From JAHFUA01 sp963808725 (GTDB taxonomy: Bacteria; Acidobacteriota; Terriglobia; Terriglobales; Acidobacteriaceae), in the NCBI GenBank assembly GCA_963808725.1, contig CAWEGO010000002.1, forward strand, positions 2,170,001 through 2,234,000: 64,000 bases of DNA, written 5' to 3'. The notes under the pieces were generated by a model that worked only from the letters and a program-made list of their open reading frames with translations, was not told the origin of the DNA and ran no database searches. Shown piece by piece: positions 53,901 through 62,367 of this stretch (position 1 is its first letter; each line of letters opens with the position of its first letter). The position numbers and the translations under genes are program-made.

Positions 53901-56517
53901 TGCTTTCGGCAACTACACCTTCACCGGCATGGCGAACGGCTCCTACACGGTAACGCCCAGCAATTCCGGCTTCACCTTCACTCCCGCGAGCCAGCCCGCC
54001 ACCGTCAGCGGTGCAAGCGTGACCGGCATCAACTTCAGCACCGTGACCTATAGCATTTCCGGCACGATCAGCGGCGCGGGCGGCAACGGCGCCACGGTGA
54101 CTCTCAGTGGCGCCTCGAGCGCGACCGTCACCGCGAGTGCGACGGGGACCTATACCTTCACCAACCTGGCCAACGGGTCCTACACCGTGACGGCCAGCAA
54201 CTCCGGCTTCACCTTCACTTCCGCGAGCCAGCCGGCAACAGTGAGCAATGCTAGCGTGAGCGGCATCAACTTCAGCACGGTCACGTATAGTATTTCCGGC
54301 ACGATCAGCGGCGCGGGCGGCAACGGCGCCACGGTGACGCTGAGCGGCGCGTCGAGTGCAACCGTCACCGCGAGTGCTACGGGCACCTACACCTTCAGCA
54401 ATCTGACCAATGGGTCCTACACCGTCACCGCGAGCAAGAGCGGGTTTAGCTTCACTCCCGCGAGCCAGGGGGCAACGGTGAGCAATGCCAGCGTGACCGG
54501 CATCAACTTCAGCACGGTGGCCTACAGCATTTCCGGCACGATCAGCGGCGCGGGCGGCAACGGCGCCACGGTGACTCTCAGTGGCACCTCGAGCGCAACT
54601 GTCACTGCTAGCGCCACCGGGACCTACACCTTTAGCAATCTGGCTAACGGGTCCTACACCCTGACCGCCAGCAATTCCGGGTTCACCTTCACTCCCGCGA
54701 GCCAGTCGGCAACGGTGAGCAACGCCAGCGTGACCGGCATCAACTTCAGCACGGTGACCTACAGCATCTCGGGCACGATCAGCGGAGCGGGCGGCAACGG
54801 CGCCACGGTGACGCTGAGTGGCGCATCGAGCGCAACGGTCACTGCCAGCACCACCGGGACCTACACCTTCAGCAATCTGACCAATGGGTCCTACACAGTC
54901 ACGCCGAGCAAGAGCGGGTTTAGCTTCACTCCCGCGAGCCAGGCGGCAACGGTGAGCAGCGCCAGCGTGACCGGCATCAACTTCAGTACGGGCACCTACA
55001 GCATTTCCGGCACCATCAGCGGCGCGGGCGGCAACGGCGCCACGGTGACGCTCAGCGGCGCCTCGAGTGCAACCGTTACGGCGAGTGCGACGGGCACCGC
55101 CTCGAGTGCAACCATTACGGCGAGTACGACGGGTACCGCCTCGAGTGCAACCGTTACGGCGAGTGCGACGGGTACCTACACCTTCAGCAACCTGGCCAAT
55201 GGGTCCTATACTGTCACCGCGAGCAAGAGCGGATTCACCTTCACTCCCGCGAGCCAAGCGGCAACGGTGAACAACGCCAGCGTGAGCGGCATCAACTTCA
55301 GCACGGTCACCTATAGTATTTCCGGCACGATCAGCGGCGCGGGCGGCAACGGCGCCACGGTGACGCTGAGCGGCGCCTCGAGCGCAACCGCTACCGCCAG
55401 CTCCACCGGAACCTACACCTTCAGCAATCTGGCCAACGGGTCCTACACGGTCGCGCCGAGCAAGAGCGGGTTCACCTTCACTCCCGCGAGCCAGGCGGCA
55501 ACGGTGAGCAATGCCAGCGTGCCCGGCATCAACTTCAGCACGGTCACGGTCACCTACAGTATTTCCGGCACCATCAGCGGTACGGCCGGCAACGGCGCCA
55601 CGGTGACGCTGAGCGGCGCGTCGAGTGCAACTGTTACCGGGAGTGCTACGGGCACCTACACCTTCAGCAACCTGGCCAACGGGTCTTATACGGTGACGCC
55701 CAGCAAGTCGGGATTCATCTTCACGCCCGCCAACAAGGCCGTGACGGTGAGTAGTGCTAACGTCACCGCGATCAACTTCACCTCCACGGCGCAGTTGGCG
55801 ATCGACCAGATAGCTTCGGGCAACCAGACGATTTCGACCAACCATAGCTGGAGCGGAAAAAACATAACTGTGACGTCGACCTTCAGCACCACGAAGACGA
55901 ACGAACTGCTACTGGCCTTCGTCTCCACAGATGACGGTGGACCGTTCATGTGGGGCGGTCCAGGGTCCTATCCGGGTGATGCCGTGAGCAGCGTCACCGG
56001 TGGAAACCTAACGTGGTCACTGGTCAAGCGGACCAATACACAAGAGGGTAGCGCGGAGATCTGGCGGGCGTTTTCCGCCACCACGCTGTCGAATATCTCG
56101 GTCACTGCCAACTTGCCGCGCGGCGTTGCCGCCACCATCACCGTTGTGACCTTCACCGGGGTGGACACCACCGGTACGGGTGGATCCGGAGCCATCGGAG
56201 CTACCGGCACCGCGAACTCGTCCCGTGGCACACCCGCGGCCTCGCTGACCACCACCCGCAACAACTCCTGGGTCTTTGGAGTGGCTAACGCTGCGGCTAA
56301 TACAACCTCCTGGACCCTGGGCTCCAATCAGGTCATGGTCTCCGAGTACGCTGGATCGGGAAGCGGATGGGGAGGGTGGTCAGGCGGATTCACGGGTTGG
56401 GTGCAACGCCAGAACGGCACGACACCCACGGCCGGTACCGTCGTGAGCATCAACGATACGACTCCCACTAACGACCAGTACAACCTCAGCATTTGCGAGG
56501 TTCTTCCGGCACAGTGA
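50944..56517 (+). CDS. Giant exported repeat protein with GATase-like, deacetylase-like and DUF4082 domains
   Basis: This 1857-residue protein has a signal peptide (about 1-30) and then a ThuA/GATase-like region (about 33-125: ILIITGSSNPYTTYLPEILHNEGF, YDLVILGDMTLTAAQATAFTTWVNGGGNLIAMHP). A polysaccharide-deacetylase-like region follows (about 285-560: AAVIMTGDDHGSFY, GFEIGVHVDSATDC, THRMHCVSWSDYDS). A DUF4082 domain comes next (about 708-868: ELGVTFYSDVAGTISAVRFYKGSSNTGTHIGNLWS). Nine tandem 79-residue Ig-like/SdrD-type units follow (about 869-1615), then a jellyroll-like C-terminus. No sorting motif is seen at the end (CEVLPAQ). It is probably secreted and may bind or modify polysaccharide. 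ATG 50944 is preferred; 50902 is possible. Confidence 0.85.
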   Translation: MKLLQPCRGTLLFIVVIAVCVLALAAPTRAAAANPILIITGSSNPYTTYLPEILHNEGFNEFDTADISVVNGTTLSAYDLVILGDMTLTAAQATAFTTWVNGGGNLIAMHPDPQLAGLLGLVDTGTALSNAYVLMSTSAGPGVGLVGQTIQYHGPAELYTLNGATNYATLYSSAGVPTSNPALTLAQAGSGQAAAFTYDLARSVVYTRQGNPAWSGEARDAANAPPIRSYNLFYGAASFDPEPNWVDFTKVQIPQADEQQRLLANLILQMNANKKPLPRFWYLPGGFKAAVIMTGDDHGSFYTASATANRFSDALAASPSGCSVANWQCVRSTAYLFPNIIATNTLTNAQVAAYVAQGFEIGVHVDSATDCQDWTTSALSAQYTNYLASFASEFPSLPAPQTHRMHCVSWSDYDSQPTIELQNGIRLDTTYYYWPSTWINNLPGMFTGSGMPMRFADRNGNLINVYQATTQMTDESGQTYPLNINTLLDNALSGSAYYGVFTANMHNDQGSYPGPGWNSIVASAQARGVPVVTSLQMLQWLDGRNGSSFASLAWSGNVLSFSITVGANANNLTAMLPSNAGTLGLTGITLNGNPVSYQLQITKGIQYAVFAASAGNYLATYGGSPLFSISGAISPAAAASGTTVTAAGPVTVTASVDNYGNYSLNGLPSGSYVITPSDSGFTFTPSSQAVTVSGANVAAVNFNAGQICPCSLWNNNTIPGTPSFNDPSPAELGVTFYSDVAGTISAVRFYKGSSNTGTHIGNLWSNTGANLASATFSNETATGWQQVNFATPVPITADTTYVASYYTPTGNYAADNDYFATGYDNTPLHAPQNGALSANGLYVYDANAFPTNTYESTNYWVDIVFSPTGTYSISGTISGAGGNGATVSLMGPSSATTTADASGNYSFNGLANGYYTITPSNSGFTFTPASQNATVNNASVAAVNFSTGSSSVHPATYSISGTISGAGGAGATVNLSGPSIAATTADAFGNYTFTGMANGSYTVTPSNSGFTFTPASQPATVSGASVTGINFSTVTYSISGTISGAGGNGATVTLSGASSATVTASATGTYTFTNLANGSYTVTASNSGFTFTSASQPATVSNASVSGINFSTVTYSISGTISGAGGNGATVTLSGASSATVTASATGTYTFSNLTNGSYTVTASKSGFSFTPASQGATVSNASVTGINFSTVAYSISGTISGAGGNGATVTLSGTSSATVTASATGTYTFSNLANGSYTLTASNSGFTFTPASQSATVSNASVTGINFSTVTYSISGTISGAGGNGATVTLSGASSATVTASTTGTYTFSNLTNGSYTVTPSKSGFSFTPASQAATVSSASVTGINFSTGTYSISGTISGAGGNGATVTLSGASSATVTASATGTASSATITASTTGTASSATVTASATGTYTFSNLANGSYTVTASKSGFTFTPASQAATVNNASVSGINFSTVTYSISGTISGAGGNGATVTLSGASSATATASSTGTYTFSNLANGSYTVAPSKSGFTFTPASQAATVSNASVPGINFSTVTVTYSISGTISGTAGNGATVTLSGASSATVTGSATGTYTFSNLANGSYTVTPSKSGFIFTPANKAVTVSSANVTAINFTSTAQLAIDQIASGNQTISTNHSWSGKNITVTSTFSTTKTNELLLAFVSTDDGGPFMWGGPGSYPGDAVSSVTGGNLTWSLVKRTNTQEGSAEIWRAFSATTLSNISVTANLPRGVAATITVVTFTGVDTTGTGGSGAIGATGTANSSRGTPAASLTTTRNNSWVFGVANAAANTTSWTLGSNQVMVSEYAGSGSGWGGWSGGFTGWVQRQNGTTPTAGTVVSINDTTPTNDQYNLSICEVLPAQ
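53551..55788 (+). repeat. Nine tandem 237-bp coding repeats
   Basis: Unit starts (codon before YSISGTISG) lie at 53551, 53809, 54046, 54283, 54520, 54757, 54994, 55309 and 55552. Six of the eight gaps are 237 bp or differ by whole short insertions: +21 bp in unit 1, +78 bp in unit 7 (two extra copies of a 39-bp subrepeat, 55060-55176) and +6 bp in unit 8. Each unit encodes a 79-residue Thr/Ser/Gly-rich Ig-like domain. The near-identical DNA suggests recent expansion by recombination. Confidence 0.85.
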
Positions 56518-56522
56518 GCCGC

Positions 56523-56951
56523 TTATCGGGATGGAGAAGCCTGGCCCTTCCCGGCTGGCGACAGCAGCCCGAAGGACTGCAGGTATTGAGCCAGCTTTCC
56601 GGTGTCGAGGGGCTTGAACAGGTAGCCATCGCAAAGCCCCTCGTAGGATGCGAACACCGTCTTGGTATCGCTGACGGCCGTGGTCATGATGATTTTCACT
56701 CCGGCGTGCGGCAAGACACCTGCGGCTTCTTCCAGGGCCCGGATCTGCTTGAGCGCCGCTTGTCCGTCCATCTCGGGCATCATGATATCCATGCAGATCA
56801 GGTCGTAACTTCGCCCGCTGTCGTGGGCCACGCGAAAGGCGTCAACAGCTTCCCGGCCGTTGACAGCGATATGACATTCGCCGTAGGGAGAGAGAAGCGT
56901 TTGCAGCAAGAGCCGGCTGGTGAAATCGTCTTCGACGATAAGCGTTTTCAT
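56523..56951 (-). CDS. Single-domain response regulator, paralogue of the one at 61938
   Basis: This 142-residue receiver has acidic residues E7, D8 and D9, phospho-acceptor D55 in LICMDIMMPEMDGQAALKQIR, T in IMTTAVSD and K in LFKPLDTG. No output domain is attached. The start lies 4 bp after the stop of the 1620-residue hybrid kinase, so they share a transcript. The sequence matches the receiver at 61938 over its whole length (both have MDIMMPEMDGQAALK and YGECH-AVNGREAVDAFR), so a local duplication placed a copy on each side of the kinase. Confidence 0.88.
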   Translation of the reverse strand: MKTLIVEDDFTSRLLLQTLLSPYGECHIAVNGREAVDAFRVAHDSGRSYDLICMDIMMPEMDGQAALKQIRALEEAAGVLPHAGVKIIMTTAVSDTKTVFASYEGLCDGYLFKPLDTGKLAQYLQSFGLLSPAGKGQASPSR

Positions 56952-56955
56952 ATTG

Positions 56956-59900
56956 CTATCCTTGATCTGGTTTGGGCTCTAACCATCCCGAATGTTCCAG
57001 GGTGGCTTTGAGACGTTCGAATTCTTCTTCCGCGCGGGGCAACAGGGTGGCACTGCGCTCCAGGTCACCCGCGGTCGCCGCCTCCTGCATTTCGCAAGCG
57101 ACGTCGCGCAAAGCGCCTGCGGAAATGGTTGCAGCCGCCCCCTTGAGCGAGTGCGCCTGTAGGCGAATGCCACTCGCATCGCGCTCTTCCAGCAGCTTGC
57201 GGAGGGTGCACAGCTTCGTGGGGATATCCTGTAGAAAGCCGGCGATGATCTTCGTAGCCAGGATTTTGTCCGCCATCAGGCGCTTCAGCAGTCCTTCCTC
57301 GTCAAAAATGGCTTTGACCCTGGCTAGTTGGTGTCCGGTGAGCGTTTCCGCCTCACCGACGACTGGGGTAAGCCATCTTTTCAAGGCTTGGTCCAACTCT
57401 TGCGGCTCGAGAGGCTTGGTAAGGTAGTCGTTCATCCCAGCTTCAAGACATCTCTCGCGGGTTTCCGACATCGCATCCGCAGTGAGCGCCAGGATGGGAA
57501 CATCTGGATCACGCACTCCCGCCTGGGCGCGGATGCGGCGGGTAGTTTCATAGCCGTCCATGGCGGGCATCTCGCAATCCATGAGGACAACATCGTAGTC
57601 GGCGCCCTGGAGTGCGTTGAGGGCGTCCGCACCGGTACTCGCCGCGTCGGCTTGGTAGCCGAGTTTCATCAGCATGGCCAGGGCCACTTCCTGATTGGTC
57701 GGGTTATCCTCGACCACGAGGATTCGCGCCTTAGCTTTCGTTTGGTGGATGCTGGGCTTGCCCTCTGAGTCGTCCTCGGATGGGACACGTCCTCCTTGGT
57801 CACCGCCCGGGGCCAACGCCAAGGCCGCCCTCAACCGGCTCTCGGACACCGGCTTTAGAACGTATCCCGCGAAGCCGGCTCGCTGGATCCCTCCCAGGTC
57901 GGCGTCCGCGCCCAACCGGGACATGCCAAGCAGCGCCGTATGGTGCAACTGAGGGTCAGCCGCGATCCGTCGTCCCAGTTCCTCGCCGCTCAGGCCGGAC
58001 AGGTGAAGGTCAAGTAACGCAATCCGGAAGCGGTCACCCTCCTGCGCGGCGCGCCGCAGAGCGTCGAAAGCGGAAGCCGCATCCACAGCCTCCTCGCAGC
58101 GGCATCCCCAGGATTTCAGCAGAGTGGCGACGAGCGAGCGGCTCCTTACGTGGTCGTCCACCACCAGCACCTTTGCTCCCTGTAACCCGGCACAGGCCGC
58201 GGTGGCCGGCGGTGTCGCACCCGGCTGCTTTTCGAAGACAGCGGTGAACCAGAATTTCGAACCTTTGCCCTCCGCACTCTCCACTCCAATCCGACCGCCC
58301 ATCAACTCGGCCAGTTGTTTGGCGATCGCCAGCCCCAGACCGGTGCCGCCATAGTTGCGGGTAATGGATCCGTCCGCCTGAATGAAGGGCAAGAAAAGGT
58401 CGTCCGCCTGGTGCGGTTTGATGCCGATTCCTGTGTCGGTGATCGCGAAGCGGAGAGTTGCCGAGCGGTCGTCCTCGCTCTCGAGCTCTACCGAAATGGC
58501 TATTTCACCTTGATGAGTGAACTTGATGGCGTTCCCCAACAGGTTGACCAGAACCTGGCGCAGGCGGCCAGGATCGCCCCGCAACAGAACGGGGGTTTCC
58601 GGCGCAATCTGACAGGTCAGCTCCAGTCCTTTCTCATGCGCGTTGAAAGCCAGCAGCTCGGCCAGGTCTTCCAGGGTGGTGCGCAGGTCAAAATCCAAAG
58701 TCTCCAAAACTACCTTCCCGGCCTCGATTTTGGAGAAGTCCAGAATATCGTTGAGCAACGACATCAGCGTCCTGCCGCTGGTGCGGACGATCTCCGCATA
58801 GCGCCGCTGCTCTTGCGTAAGGTCCGAATCCAGGAGCAAACCAGCCATGCCGATCACCCCATTCATCGGGGTGCGGATTTCGTGGCTCATGTTGGCGAGG
58901 AACTGGCTCTTGGCTTGACTGGCGGCGACGGCGGCGTCTCGGGCGTTTCTGAGTTCCACTTCTACTTGCTGGCGCACACGCTCCAGGCGGTCCCGCTGCA
59001 ATCTTGCATAGAGGAGCGGCGCCAGGTAGGCAGAAATGCGTTCCAGAACCTGCCGGTCTTCCTCGGTGTAGTCGGTTGCGTGGTTGGCGACTTGAAGCAG
59101 GCCGATGGGCTCACCGCCATAGAGAATGGGCGCGGCCACGGACCTGCGGAGAGGAGAATCGCCTTCCGGCGGCTGGCTGGGTTCATTCGAGCAGAACGAT
59201 TTCTTCTCGATCAGACTGTGGCGCCATTGGCCGCTCCAGGTCTCGCGGGGGAAGCGGATGCTCTTGTCGGCCATCTGGCCGTCTTGCCCAAGATCGCTGA
59301 TCGCAGAGAGGCAGACTAAGACGCCATCGTCGTCGACGTAACCGAAGAAACCGCCCGGACTCTTAAAGAATCGGCGAACCAGTTCCAAGATGGCCGCGAA
59401 CATTTCCTCGTTCGACTTGGTCAGAAAAATCTTGGCGATTCGATTCTTGAGGGCCAACTCTTGTTGGATCCGCTTCTGCTCCGTGATCTCGAGCACTGAC
59501 GCGACAATGTTGACCACCTCGCCAGTTTCAGACTTGAGCGGGAAATAGCTGCACAACCAGTCCCGCTCGGTCAGCGGATCCGCCGCAGTCTTGCCGTGGA
59601 CCTCCATGCCAAGGAGAGGCTTCCCACTCTCTAAGATCAACCGAAAGCTGTTGGTGAGAAACGCGCCGAGATCCGGTAGTATTTCCTCTGGGGTTTTCCC
59701 GATATGATGCTCGGCGGGGAAACCATTCATGGCGGCCAAGCGGTCATTGATGCGCCGGAAGCGGTACTCCCGATCGATCAAACAAAGGCCGACCGGAGAA
59801 TGCTTGTAAATCTGTTCAATCTCAGCCAGGCGCGCTCGCGCTTCCCGTTCGCTGCGGCGCAGGGTCTCCTCGGCTCGTTTGCGATCCGTGATGTCGCGGA

Positions 59901-61818
59901 AGGTCCAGATTCTTCCGTTATACTTTCCCTCCTTGCCAACCACCGGCGCCGAATATCGGTCCAGGATCGTCCCATCTTTCAATTCAATCTCATCCCGGCT
60001 GGTCTCGCTGCGGCGATCGTAAAGGTAGGCAACCTTCTCCAGGAACACTTCGGGATTCTTGATGTTCCCGATGACGTACTGGAGCATGGTTCGATCATCC
60101 TTGGTTTCGACAATGTGCTGGGGGATCTTGAAGATCTCCGTGAAGCGCTGATTGTACAGAACTGATTGGCCTGCGCCGTCCACCACCAGGATTCCGTCGA
60201 TGGTGGAGTTGGCCTGGGCTTCCAGAAAAGCCGTCTTGGAGCGGAGTTCCTCCTCGGCTCGTTTGCGTTCCGTGATGTCGCGGAGCGCCCAGATTCTTCC
60301 GTAGTACTTTCCATCCTTGCCAAGCACCGGCGCTGAGTATCGGTCCAGGACCGTTCCATCTTCGAACTCAATCTCATCCCGGCTGGTCTCACTCGGGTGC
60401 TCGGAAAGAAAGGCGGCTTTCGCCAGGAACTCGGCGGAATTCTTGACTCTCGCACCAACGTCATGGCGCATACCCAGGGCATCCCTCTGATCGAAAATGT
60501 GCTGAGGGATCTTGAGCATCTTCATGAGTTGAAGGTTTTGCAGGATCTTCTGGTTTTCATCGTCCACCACCAGGATTCCGTCACCCGTGGAGTTCACCTG
60601 GGCTTCGAGAAAAGCCGTCTTGGAGCGGAGTTCCTCCTCCGCCCGCTTGCGTTCCGTGATGTCGTGGTAGGTCCAAACTCTTCCGTACCGCTTTCCATCC
60701 TTTCCGATAACCGGCGCTGAGTATCGATCCAAGACCGTCCCATCTTTGAGCTCAATCTCACCCCGGCAAGTCTCGCTGGGATGATTGCGAAGGTAGGCGA
60801 TCGTCTCTGCGGACTGTGCAGGATTCTTCAGTGTGCTGAAGATGTGCTGGACGATGGTTCCAACATCCTTCTGTTCGCCAATGTGCGGAGGGACCTTGAA
60901 AATGTCGGTGAATCGCTGATTCTGCAGGATCTTCTCGCGTTCACCGTCCACCACCAGGATTCCGTCAATGGTCGAGTTGGAAATGGCTTCCAGAAGCGCC
61001 GTCTTGGAGCGGAGTTGCTCCTCGGCCTGCTTGCGTTCGGTGATGTCCTGCACCGTGCCATGAAGCTGTACGGCCTGGCCTCTGGCGTTGTATCGGGCTT
61101 CAATCCGTCCAATGACCCAGCGGATTGTGCCGTCGGGACGAAGCAGTTCCAGGTCCAGTTCCTGCGGAGCACCGTCTTTGGCCTTCTGGGTGGCAGCCTG
61201 GAGTCGGGTCCAGCTTTCCGGGGTCCACACCTGTGCGAGGTCTTCATAGCTCGGCGCGGGCAGGGCGGGATCACGGCCGGCGATGCGGTTGAACTCTTCC
61301 GACCAGGCGGCAACATCGGTCTCAATTTCCCGTCTCCAACTGCCGATGTGAGCAGAGCGCTGCGCTGCTCTCAGTTCCGTCTCGCTCCACCGCAGTTCGT
61401 CCTCTACCCGCTTGCGCTCAGTGATGTCATGGGCGACATGGACAGACCCGATCAGCCGTCCTTCGCGGTCGCGAAGTGGAGAGGTCGTCATGATGAAATC
61501 GCCGCCCAGGCAATCCTCGTGGACTTCCGCGCTGTGTTCGCACCCATCCTTGAGCAACTGGCTATGGGGACAACAGGGCAGCGGCTCGTCTGATCCATGA
61601 ACCAAAGAGTGGCACTTATGCCCAACACACTGTTGCGGCGGCAATCCCAGTCTCGACGCCATGGCCTTGTTCACGCGCACAATTCGGTGTTGCGTGTCGA
61701 TAATGGCGATGAGATCGGGTACGGCGTCGAAGGTCCGCTCCCAATCTGCATGGGCTCGAAAGCTGGCTTCCTCCGCACTCTGGAGGACACTCGCCCCTTT
61801 TTGTTCCTTCTGCACCAC
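56956..61818 (-). CDS. Multi-PAS hybrid histidine kinase with two receivers and Hpt domain
   Basis: This 1620-residue protein has no membrane segment. In order it carries two N-terminal PAS domains (about 20-265), three near-identical 128-residue PAS modules (about 266-650, each ending DITERKRAEEELRSKTAFLEAQ-like), a sixth PAS (about 650-790) and a GAF (about 793-960). HisKA (NMSHEIRTPMNG, phospho-His near 977) and the ATPase domain follow (NLLGNAIKFT, DTGIGI, GGTGLGLAIAKQLAEL). Two receivers come next (LLDLHLSG, D near 1269; LMDCEMPAMDG, D near 1412), and an Hpt ends it (QAHSLKGAAATI, His near 1557). This gives a complete His-Asp-His-Asp phosphorelay ending at the linked stand-alone receivers. 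GTG 61818 is the listed start; no clear ribosome-binding site is seen. Confidence 0.88.
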   Translation of the reverse strand: MVQKEQKGASVLQSAEEASFRAHADWERTFDAVPDLIAIIDTQHRIVRVNKAMASRLGLPPQQCVGHKCHSLVHGSDEPLPCCPHSQLLKDGCEHSAEVHEDCLGGDFIMTTSPLRDREGRLIGSVHVAHDITERKRVEDELRWSETELRAAQRSAHIGSWRREIETDVAAWSEEFNRIAGRDPALPAPSYEDLAQVWTPESWTRLQAATQKAKDGAPQELDLELLRPDGTIRWVIGRIEARYNARGQAVQLHGTVQDITERKQAEEQLRSKTALLEAISNSTIDGILVVDGEREKILQNQRFTDIFKVPPHIGEQKDVGTIVQHIFSTLKNPAQSAETIAYLRNHPSETCRGEIELKDGTVLDRYSAPVIGKDGKRYGRVWTYHDITERKRAEEELRSKTAFLEAQVNSTGDGILVVDDENQKILQNLQLMKMLKIPQHIFDQRDALGMRHDVGARVKNSAEFLAKAAFLSEHPSETSRDEIEFEDGTVLDRYSAPVLGKDGKYYGRIWALRDITERKRAEEELRSKTAFLEAQANSTIDGILVVDGAGQSVLYNQRFTEIFKIPQHIVETKDDRTMLQYVIGNIKNPEVFLEKVAYLYDRRSETSRDEIELKDGTILDRYSAPVVGKEGKYNGRIWTFRDITDRKRAEETLRRSEREARARLAEIEQIYKHSPVGLCLIDREYRFRRINDRLAAMNGFPAEHHIGKTPEEILPDLGAFLTNSFRLILESGKPLLGMEVHGKTAADPLTERDWLCSYFPLKSETGEVVNIVASVLEITEQKRIQQELALKNRIAKIFLTKSNEEMFAAILELVRRFFKSPGGFFGYVDDDGVLVCLSAISDLGQDGQMADKSIRFPRETWSGQWRHSLIEKKSFCSNEPSQPPEGDSPLRRSVAAPILYGGEPIGLLQVANHATDYTEEDRQVLERISAYLAPLLYARLQRDRLERVRQQVEVELRNARDAAVAASQAKSQFLANMSHEIRTPMNGVIGMAGLLLDSDLTQEQRRYAEIVRTSGRTLMSLLNDILDFSKIEAGKVVLETLDFDLRTTLEDLAELLAFNAHEKGLELTCQIAPETPVLLRGDPGRLRQVLVNLLGNAIKFTHQGEIAISVELESEDDRSATLRFAITDTGIGIKPHQADDLFLPFIQADGSITRNYGGTGLGLAIAKQLAELMGGRIGVESAEGKGSKFWFTAVFEKQPGATPPATAACAGLQGAKVLVVDDHVRSRSLVATLLKSWGCRCEEAVDAASAFDALRRAAQEGDRFRIALLDLHLSGLSGEELGRRIAADPQLHHTALLGMSRLGADADLGGIQRAGFAGYVLKPVSESRLRAALALAPGGDQGGRVPSEDDSEGKPSIHQTKAKARILVVEDNPTNQEVALAMLMKLGYQADAASTGADALNALQGADYDVVLMDCEMPAMDGYETTRRIRAQAGVRDPDVPILALTADAMSETRERCLEAGMNDYLTKPLEPQELDQALKRWLTPVVGEAETLTGHQLARVKAIFDEEGLLKRLMADKILATKIIAGFLQDIPTKLCTLRKLLEERDASGIRLQAHSLKGAAATISAGALRDVACEMQEAATAGDLERSATLLPRAEEEFERLKATLEHSGWLEPKPDQG
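59860..61020 (-). repeat. Three tandem PAS-coding modules of 384-bp period
   Basis: The sequence complementary to GILVVD starts its CCACCACCAG core at 60180, 60564 and 60948, exactly 384 bp (128 codons) apart. Modules share RSKTAFLEAQ-NST-DGILVVD, SETSRDEIE-KDGT-LDRYSAPV-GKDGK and DITERKRAEEEL. DNA identity is high enough to suggest recent in-frame duplication. Confidence 0.75.
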
Positions 61819-61937
61819 TTGGGTTCAAGAACCCCAGCGAGAACGGGATCGCCGGGGACTTTTTCGCCTTTCCACTCCGTCCAGCATGTCTTACTGATGC
61901 TGGCTTCGGAGGAAACCTTCCCTGGGCTTCTGCCGGC

Positions 61938-62333
61938 TTACGGCAGCAGGCAGAGGGATTTCAGATATCGCAACAACTCCCCGGTGTCGACGGGCTTACG
62001 CAGGTAGGCGTCGCAACCGAGTTGAAAGGATGCGGCCATCACTTTCATGTCCGGCACGGCCGTCACCATGATGATCTTCACCCCTGCGCCCGGCAGAGTG
62101 CCTGCGGATTCCTCCAGCGCGCGAATCTCCTTCAGCGCTGCCTGCCCGTCCATTTCGGGCATCATGATGTCCATGCAGATGAGGTCGAATCCAGTCCCGC
62201 CCTCTTTCGCCCAGCGAAAAGCGTCGACGGCCTCCCTGCCGTTGACGGCCGCGTGGCACTCGCCGTACGGGGCAAGAAAGGTTTGCAGCAGAAAGCGGCT
62301 GGTGAAGTCGTCTTCAACTATAAGTGTTCGCAT
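61938..62333 (-). CDS. Single-domain response regulator
   Basis: This 131-residue receiver begins MRTLIVEDDFTSRFLLQTFLAPYGECHAAVNGREAVDAFR. Phospho-acceptor D55 lies in LICMDIMMPEMDGQAALKEIR, with T in IMVTAVPD and K in LRKPVDTG. It is the near-twin of the receiver at 56523. It lies 119 bp upstream of the hybrid kinase and 34 bp downstream of the cheX-like gene on the same strand, so all probably belong to one operon. The absence of an output domain suggests it is a relay or diverts phosphate. Confidence 0.88.
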   Translation of the reverse strand: MRTLIVEDDFTSRFLLQTFLAPYGECHAAVNGREAVDAFRWAKEGGTGFDLICMDIMMPEMDGQAALKEIRALEESAGTLPGAGVKIIMVTAVPDMKVMAASFQLGCDAYLRKPVDTGELLRYLKSLCLLP

Positions 62334-62367
62334 GTCTCGTATCCATCGGCCAGCAACCCGGTTTCCA

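Noticed and set aside
53551..55788. Regularly spaced repeats as a CRISPR array
   Set aside because: The period is 237 bp with full-length similarity and an open coding frame, unlike short repeats with unique spacers. No cas genes are present.
52543..55845. An 1100-codon open frame on the minus strand over the repeat array
   Set aside because: It mirrors the tandem repeats of the giant exported protein and reads as monotonous His/Arg/Ala/Gly. High third-position GC keeps the antisense frame open. The plus-strand gene has a signal peptide and recognisable domains.
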